Below the pieces are notes generated by a model. That model did no database searches. It saw only the letters and a program-made list of their open reading frames with translations, and was not told the origin of the DNA. A DNA stretch of 64,000 nucleotides from Lachnospiraceae bacterium (lineage in GTDB: Bacteria > Bacillota > Clostridia > Lachnospirales > Lachnospiraceae), in contig JAAUZD010000022.1 of assembly GCA_014804785.1 (NCBI GenBank), positions 1-64,000 on the forward strand. Direction: 5' to 3'. The translations under genes and the position numbers were made by a program. Shown piece after piece: positions 58,994-64,000 of the stretch. How positions within the stretch are numbered: the first letter of the stretch is position 1; each line of letters starts with the position of its first letter.

Positions 58994-60049
58994 ATGTTAG
59001 GAAAGTTTCAAATAGGAATCATGGGAACAGGTAACATTGCAGCGGTTATGGCTGATACGGTTAATAAGATGAAGAACGTTAAGCTTTATGCCGTTGCATC
59101 AAGGGAAAAAGTAAAGGCGGATGTCTTTGCAGGGAAATATGGATGTAAAAAGGCATATGGTTCCTATGAAGAACTGGCGTTGGACAATAAAGTAGATTTA
59201 ATTTATATTGCAACGCCTCATTCAGAGCATTTTGCAAATACAAAAATGTGCATGGAGCATGGCAAACCGGTATTGTGCGAAAAGGCTTTCACAGCCAATG
59301 CCGGTCAGGCAGAAGAACTGATCCGGCTATCGGAAGAAAACGGTGTTTTTCTTGCGGAGGCAATGTGGACACGCTATATGCCCATGCTGACAACGATACG
59401 TGAAGTGGTCGGGAGCGGGGTGATAGGCGAGCCTAAGACACTTACGGCAAATTTGGGGTATGTGCTGAATCATGTTGAACGGCTTAAAAACCCCAGTCTG
59501 GCAGGTGGGGCACTTTTAGATTTGGGTGTATATCCGCTGAATTTTGCGCTCATGCTGTTTGGATACAATATAGCAAAAATCAGTTCAACCTGTACCTATG
59601 CAGATACGGGGGTGGACGAGCAGGACAGTATAACCCTCCAATATATAGATGGCAAGATGGCGCATTTAAATTGCTCTATGGTTTCATTGAGTGACCGAAA
59701 GGGGATTATTTACGGAACAAAGGGATTTATTATAGTTGAGAACATCAATAATTTCGAGAGCATAGCAGTTTATGATTCCCTCTATAAAAAGGTAGGACTC
59801 TATAAATGTCCTAAGCAAATTTCAGGCTATGAATATGAAGTGGAGGCATGTATAAAAGCAATCCGCAGTCATCAGAATGAATGTGTTGAGATGCCGCATG
59901 CTGAAACGCTACGCATTATGAAGATTATGGACAGCATTAGAAAAGAGTGGGGAATCGTCTATCCGTTTGAAAAGCTGGAGCCGCCAGCGGAAGATGGAGA
60001 GGCAACTTCAGGGACAGGAAGTTCCGAACAGGCAGAAAATCAGGAATAG
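58994..60049 (+). CDS. Gfo/Idh/MocA-family NAD(P)-dependent oxidoreductase
   Basis: A 351-aa enzyme. The ATG at 58994 (MLGKFQIGIMGTGNIAAVMAD) begins just before the Rossmann GxGxxA motif; an upstream in-frame start at 58904 would run through the tandem repeats. VDLIYIATPHSEHFANTKMCMEHGKPVLCEKAFTAN carries the conserved EKxx lysine of the family. LDLGVYPLNFALMLFG is the second signature. It oxidises or reduces a sugar or inositol-like substrate; specificity unknown. The C-terminal 20 residues are Glu/Ser-rich. Confidence 0.9.
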   Translation: MLGKFQIGIMGTGNIAAVMADTVNKMKNVKLYAVASREKVKADVFAGKYGCKKAYGSYEELALDNKVDLIYIATPHSEHFANTKMCMEHGKPVLCEKAFTANAGQAEELIRLSEENGVFLAEAMWTRYMPMLTTIREVVGSGVIGEPKTLTANLGYVLNHVERLKNPSLAGGALLDLGVYPLNFALMLFGYNIAKISSTCTYADTGVDEQDSITLQYIDGKMAHLNCSMVSLSDRKGIIYGTKGFIIVENINNFESIAVYDSLYKKVGLYKCPKQISGYEYEVEACIKAIRSHQNECVEMPHAETLRIMKIMDSIRKEWGIVYPFEKLEPPAEDGEATSGTGSSEQAENQE

Positions 60050-60072
60050 AAAATCAATATCAGGGAAAAATA

Positions 60073-60112
60073 AAAGCAAAGTGGACAGTAGAATCTGCTT
60101 TGCTTTATTTTT
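60073..60112 (+). terminator. Intrinsic terminator of the oxidoreductase gene
   Basis: AAAGCAAAG / CTTTGCTTT with a 16-nt loop, followed by ATTTTTA. Confidence 0.8.
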
Positions 60113-60138
60113 ATCCAACTGTAGAAAGGGAAAAGAAA

Positions 60139-60570
60139 ATGAAAAGTGATGATGTAAAGGTGTTGCAGGAGGTTCAAAGGAATACAAAGATGGCAATGAA
60201 AGCTATTGATGCGGTAAGTAGTAAAATATATGATGATGACTTATCCATGCAGGTTGCCAGAGAATCTATGAAATATGCAGATATTTATAATCAAGCGACA
60301 AACAGGCTCCTTAATGGAAAGGCTTCCAGCTATAAAGAAACAGGTTTTGAGGATGTCATGCTGAAAGGGGGAGTACGTGCAAACACGATGTTCAACACCA
60401 GCACCAGCCATATTGCGGAGATGATGATACAAGGCTCAAACAGGGGATTGACCAGTATGTGGAAGGCAATCAATCATCATGAAAATGCAGGAAATGTTTC
60501 CATGGAAATTGCAAAGGAGCTGATGGATTTTGAAGAAAAGAATATTGAACGATTAAAACAATACCTGTAG
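60139..60570 (+). CDS. Small helical protein of unknown function
   Basis: A 143-aa protein starting MKSDDVKVLQEVQRNTKMAMKAIDAVSSKIYDDDLSMQV; ATG at 60139 behind AAAGGG. It appears all-helical, with Met-rich amphipathic segments (EDVMLKGGVRANTMFNTSTSHIAEMMIQGSNRG) and no signal peptide. The layout resembles ferritin-like or spore-coat-associated four-helix proteins, but I cannot assign a family. Its upstream neighbour is separated by a terminator. Confidence 0.7.
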   Translation: MKSDDVKVLQEVQRNTKMAMKAIDAVSSKIYDDDLSMQVARESMKYADIYNQATNRLLNGKASSYKETGFEDVMLKGGVRANTMFNTSTSHIAEMMIQGSNRGLTSMWKAINHHENAGNVSMEIAKELMDFEEKNIERLKQYL

Positions 60571-60615
60571 ATATCATATTTTTAAAACTTTTACCATTTA
60601 ATTTCTTAAAGTGTC

Positions 60616-60644
60616 TTGAGATTTTTGGGAGCACGTTATATAAT
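60616..60644 (+). promoter_or_regulatory. Promoter of gdhA
   Basis: TTGAGA (60616-60621), 17-bp spacer, TATAAT (60639-60644), about 95 bp upstream of the gene. Confidence 0.8.
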
Positions 60645-60728
60645 ACGATATGGAATCAAGGTCTGCAATGGTGAATTGATGTCATTATTGTATACAATGA
60701 TACAGTACTACAATAATACTAAACTTAA

Positions 60729-62078
<1,350 letters not shown>

Positions 62079-62098
62079 CGTGTAATTATGCAGAATAA

Positions 62099-62142
62099 AA
62101 TCTTTGCGGGTGAGCACAGAATGGCTTGCCTGCAAGGATTTA
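62099..62142. terminator. 18-bp stem-loop after gdhA
   Basis: AAATCTTTGCGGGTGAGC pairs with GCTTGCCTGCAAGGATTT (four G-T pairs), loop of 8 nt. A U-run is missing on the plus strand. On the minus strand TTTATT follows, so it could also end transcripts from the 62.8-kb genes. Confidence 0.6.
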
Positions 62143-62207
62143 TCAAGAAAAATAAAAGAGTGATTGCTTTTTTATAAGAGTGGGTATATAATAGAAACGT
62201 GAAGAAC

Positions 62208-62236
62208 TTGACAAATACTTCTTGTAAGTGTATTCT
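62208..62236 (+). promoter_or_regulatory. Promoter of a candidate small RNA
   Basis: TTGACA (62208-62213), 17-bp spacer, TATTCT (62231-62236). Confidence 0.6.
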
Positions 62237-62242
62237 TATAGA

Positions 62243-62336
62243 AGTTTTGGCATACTATATAGTGTGCACAATATAGCTCATCTACCATTTATAGGAAGAA
62301 GGAGTAACGAAGGCGTTTGTAATACAAGCGCCTTTT
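62243..62336 (+). ncRNA. Candidate small RNA of about 94 nt
   Basis: Between the promoter above and a terminator. It contains a palindrome GCATACTATATAGTGTGC (62250-62267), an AGAAGGAG ribosome-like site (62297-62304) with no long frame after it, and the terminator. It could be an sRNA or the leader of a lost gene. Confidence 0.4.
62310..62336 (+). terminator. Terminator of the candidate small RNA
   Basis: AAGGCGTTTGT-AAT-ACAAGCGCCTT, 11-bp stem with one G-T pair, then TTTTG. Confidence 0.75.
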
Positions 62337-62347
62337 GCCATTTTGAT

Positions 62348-62839
62348 TTATTGATTTTGCAAAATATAATGATTATATTCCTTTAATAGTTTCTTTTTGG
62401 TGTGAGAGTAGGTAACTGGATAAGCAGTCTAAAAAATGTAGTAATCTGTTCTCTGGTCTAATATCACAATATAATCTATTGATTGACACCACAAAAGAAC
62501 TCTGGTTTTTCCCTTCCTACTATTTTCCTAGATTAAAAGTTTGTCGCAGTTTAATTGACAATAACTTAATAAATACGCTGGCCATTGGATCCTCTCATAC
62601 CTTCTTAAATCAGGAAGTCGTGTTTCTTCTTGGGGACCATCTGATATTATATGCCAAAATGTTCCAGACTTATCTTTATATAAAGGATGCTTTTTATGAG
62701 CGATTCTTTTTCCCCTAAAATAAAACTGATTATTTTCGAAGGTGATTTTATATGCATTATATACGGCATTTTCATATTGCTCATAGTCGCCATTGTAGGT
62801 ATCGAGTTCAATCAGATTTGGAATTGTTTCACATTGCAT
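62348..62839 (-). pseudogene. Partner gene of DUF3800, interrupted by two in-frame stops
   Basis: Starts at ATG 62839 (MQCETIPNLIELDTYNGDYE) two bases after the DUF3800 stop, with AGAGGTG upstream. It reads FYFRGKRIAHKKHPLYKDKSGTFWHIISDG, then meets TAG at 62528-62530. The same frame continues as coding-like sequence (KTRVLLWCQSIDYIVILDQRTDYYIF), meets TAG at 62429-62431, and ends TAA at 62348-62350 (KKKLLKEYNHYILQNQ). The intact protein would be about 163 aa. The first 100 residues could still be made. I know no function; the pairing with DUF3800 is close. Confidence 0.65.
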
Positions 62840-62841
62840 AA

Positions 62842-63540
62842 TCACACCTCTTTAGGCAACCATCTAAAAATGTTTATTTTTGATTCACTTTTAGGGGAAG
62901 TTATTTTAAGACTACGTCCACTAACTTCTTCAATATGCTGAATTAATTGCATTTTAGCTGGATTGGAATCTAGTCCTCGATTAGAATAAGAAACTGCGCC
63001 AATGAATAAGTCTGCAAGTTGTAATAATTGTACTTGATCTGAGCGTAGTAACTGAATATTTTTAACTGTTTCCTCATAAAAATAGCCTACAACATTGTTC
63101 AGTACTTCACGTAGTTTATCAATTTTTTCAGATCCTTTTGTATCTTTTATATCAACATAGACATGATAAATATGCCCTATGTCAATCATTTCGCGCAGGG
63201 TTAGAAAATAAATTCTTTGATACCAGTCATCATGTGAAAGATGAAATTTTTTATAATTTAAATGAGATTTGTTCAATGCAACTACTGCTCTGAAACATAA
63301 AAATGTATTATCAAAAAATAAATCAACGAGTTCTTCATACATTTTATATTTTGACATGGATACCTTAGTCCATTTGATTTCGGCAAATTCATATACACCG
63401 TTTACCGTTTTTATGTTACGGATGGCTTTATTTATATATTCGGCCTTATCTTTAGGACATGAAATACCACCAATAACCATCAAATCTGAATTATCATGTG
63501 GCAGATGGCAACTTTCATCGCAATAAATATTATATTCCAT
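62842..63540 (-). CDS. DUF3800-family protein
   Basis: A 232-aa protein with an RNase H-like fold predicted for DUF3800. N-terminal YCDES (acidic motif), EIKWTKVS, HVYVDIKDT, and C-terminal SDQVQLLQLADLFIGAVSY give the family's spread acidic residues. The ATG at 63540 has GGAGGT eight bases upstream. DUF3800 genes are accessory, often near mobile or defence genes, and may be nucleases; activity is unproven. It is coupled to the interrupted gene downstream. Confidence 0.87.
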   Translation of the reverse strand: MEYNIYCDESCHLPHDNSDLMVIGGISCPKDKAEYINKAIRNIKTVNGVYEFAEIKWTKVSMSKYKMYEELVDLFFDNTFLCFRAVVALNKSHLNYKKFHLSHDDWYQRIYFLTLREMIDIGHIYHVYVDIKDTKGSEKIDKLREVLNNVVGYFYEETVKNIQLLRSDQVQLLQLADLFIGAVSYSNRGLDSNPAKMQLIQHIEEVSGRSLKITSPKSESKINIFRWLPKEV

Positions 63541-63738
63541 CACTTTTACCTCCGTATGTATTTTAACTTATTTAATTTTTTTTAACAATACTATATTGCA
63601 CCCACCGGAGGCACTAAGGAAGCAGTGATTTAATCAGCGCTTCATTAGAAACAATTGTTAGATAAGGTTAAGTGGAAAGAGCAATAGATTTAGTGGAGCT
63701 TATTACATGTAGCGGATTCCAAGCATTAGAATAATCAG

Positions 63739-63767
63739 TTGACAGAGAAAATAAAATCGCTTACAAT
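63739..63767 (+). promoter_or_regulatory. Promoter of the TetR gene
   Basis: TTGACA (63739-63744), 17-bp spacer, TACAAT (63762-63767). A palindrome starts 2 bp downstream. Confidence 0.75.
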
Positions 63768-63768
63768 A

Positions 63769-63790
63769 TGAATGAACAAATATTCATTCA
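63769..63790. promoter_or_regulatory. TetR-type operator
   Basis: TGAATGAA-CAAATA-TTCATTCA, a perfect 8-bp inverted repeat at the predicted transcription start, typical of TetR-family autoregulation. Confidence 0.7.
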
Positions 63791-63808
63791 TAAAAAGGAG
63801 CTGATCAC

Positions 63809-64000
63809 ATGCCTAAATCCCCGGAACGGTGTCAGGAAATTCGAGAGGAAACGCGTTCAAAAATATTGCATGACGCGATGCTGTATTTTGCCAAAAATGG
63901 ATTCGCAGGAACGAAGATAAGTGATTTATCAAAAAGCATAGGAATTGGTCAGGGAACGTTATACCTATATTTCAAATCGAAGGAAGACTTGTTTCATGAA
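63809..64000 (+). CDS. TetR-family regulator, N-terminal part (cut by window end)
   Basis: The first 64 residues: MPKSPERCQEIREETRSKIL, then HDAMLYFAKNGFAGTKISDLSKSIGIGQGTLYLYFKSKEDLFHE, a complete TetR DNA-binding domain with the GTLYLYFKSKEDL recognition helix. AAAAGGAG precedes the ATG. The ligand domain lies outside the window. It probably represses its own promoter and a neighbouring exporter gene beyond the window. Confidence 0.92.
   Translation, partial: MPKSPERCQEIREETRSKILHDAMLYFAKNGFAGTKISDLSKSIGIGQGTLYLYFKSKEDLFHE

Noticed and set aside
62479..62941. Plus-strand frames opposite the DUF3800 module
   Set aside because: They are antisense to coding-like sequence with family motifs on the minus strand.

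Overview
The window looks like a chromosomal segment of a low-to-mid-GC Firmicute, most probably a gut Lachnospiraceae relative. The evidence is strong AGGAGG-type ribosome sites, TTGACA-N17-TATAAT promoters, the yqeG-aroE-aroK-aroQ-efp order, a DUF5688 protein, NADP-type GdhA, DUF3796/XRE and DUF6110 pairs, and many GHKL/LytTR two-component systems. I cannot name the genus from sequence alone.

Layout. 1-2.4 kb: tail of a MacB-type ABC ATPase and an OmpR/HisKA two-component system. 2.4-7.6 kb: a frameshifted gene, then a LytTR/GHKL pair in one operon with two unrecognised proteins. 7.5-11 kb: a candidate small structured RNA, a DUF3800 relic, an HxlR-PEBP unit with a visible operator, a truncated FUSC-type gene and a small ABC transporter. 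11.3-12.6 kb: tandem paralogues of an uncharacterised MSVSGIGAAGYP family with duplicated leaders. 12.7-13.3 kb: a type III (ToxN/CptN-like) toxin-antitoxin locus with RNA repeats, terminator and toxin gene. 13.4-17.9 kb: a Cpr/LanFEG-like antimicrobial-peptide ABC transporter with its divergent two-component system. 18-20.3 kb: a DUF3796/XRE pair, lipoprotein, L,D-transpeptidase, and an orphan copy of the type III antitoxin RNA without a toxin. 20.4-24.4 kb: a stretch of broken GHKL/LytTR genes around an intact divergent HxlR/flavin-reductase pair. 24.4-31.2 kb: a LacI-controlled sugar ABC uptake operon with a GH13 alpha-glucan hydrolase. 31.4-34.9 kb: a heterodimeric ABC exporter. 35-38.4 kb: a metal-type operon (Fur-like regulator, 26-aa membrane peptide, DUF6110, HMA_2 P-type ATPase). 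38.4-44.2 kb: a MATE exporter with an attenuator-like leader, a cytidylate-kinase-like protein and a second ABC exporter pair. 44.3-49.9 kb: a YbaK deacylase, two lipoproteins and a paralogue of the 6.5-kb protein. 50-52.4 kb: an osmoprotectant ABC transporter. 52.4-62.1 kb: mostly housekeeping genes (HAD phosphatases, shikimate enzymes, EF-P, tRNA-Arg, SH3-domain protein, Gfo/Idh oxidoreductase, glutamate dehydrogenase). 62.2-64 kb: a candidate sRNA, a DUF3800 two-gene module whose second gene carries stop codons, and the start of a TetR regulator.

Sensing and export dominate: four or five two-component systems (two in ruins), two HxlR units, a LacI and a TetR regulator, and six ABC systems. 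The two most unusual threads are (i) the type III antitoxin RNA present once with and once without its toxin, and (ii) several otherwise dissimilar proteins (5.8, 11.4, 12.0 and 48.8 kb) sharing a glycine-rich MSxSGxG or G-x-(N/D)-(Y/F)-A start, one of them downstream of a LytTR/GHKL pair. The second thread could be a family of co-regulated, possibly exported proteins; that is inference.
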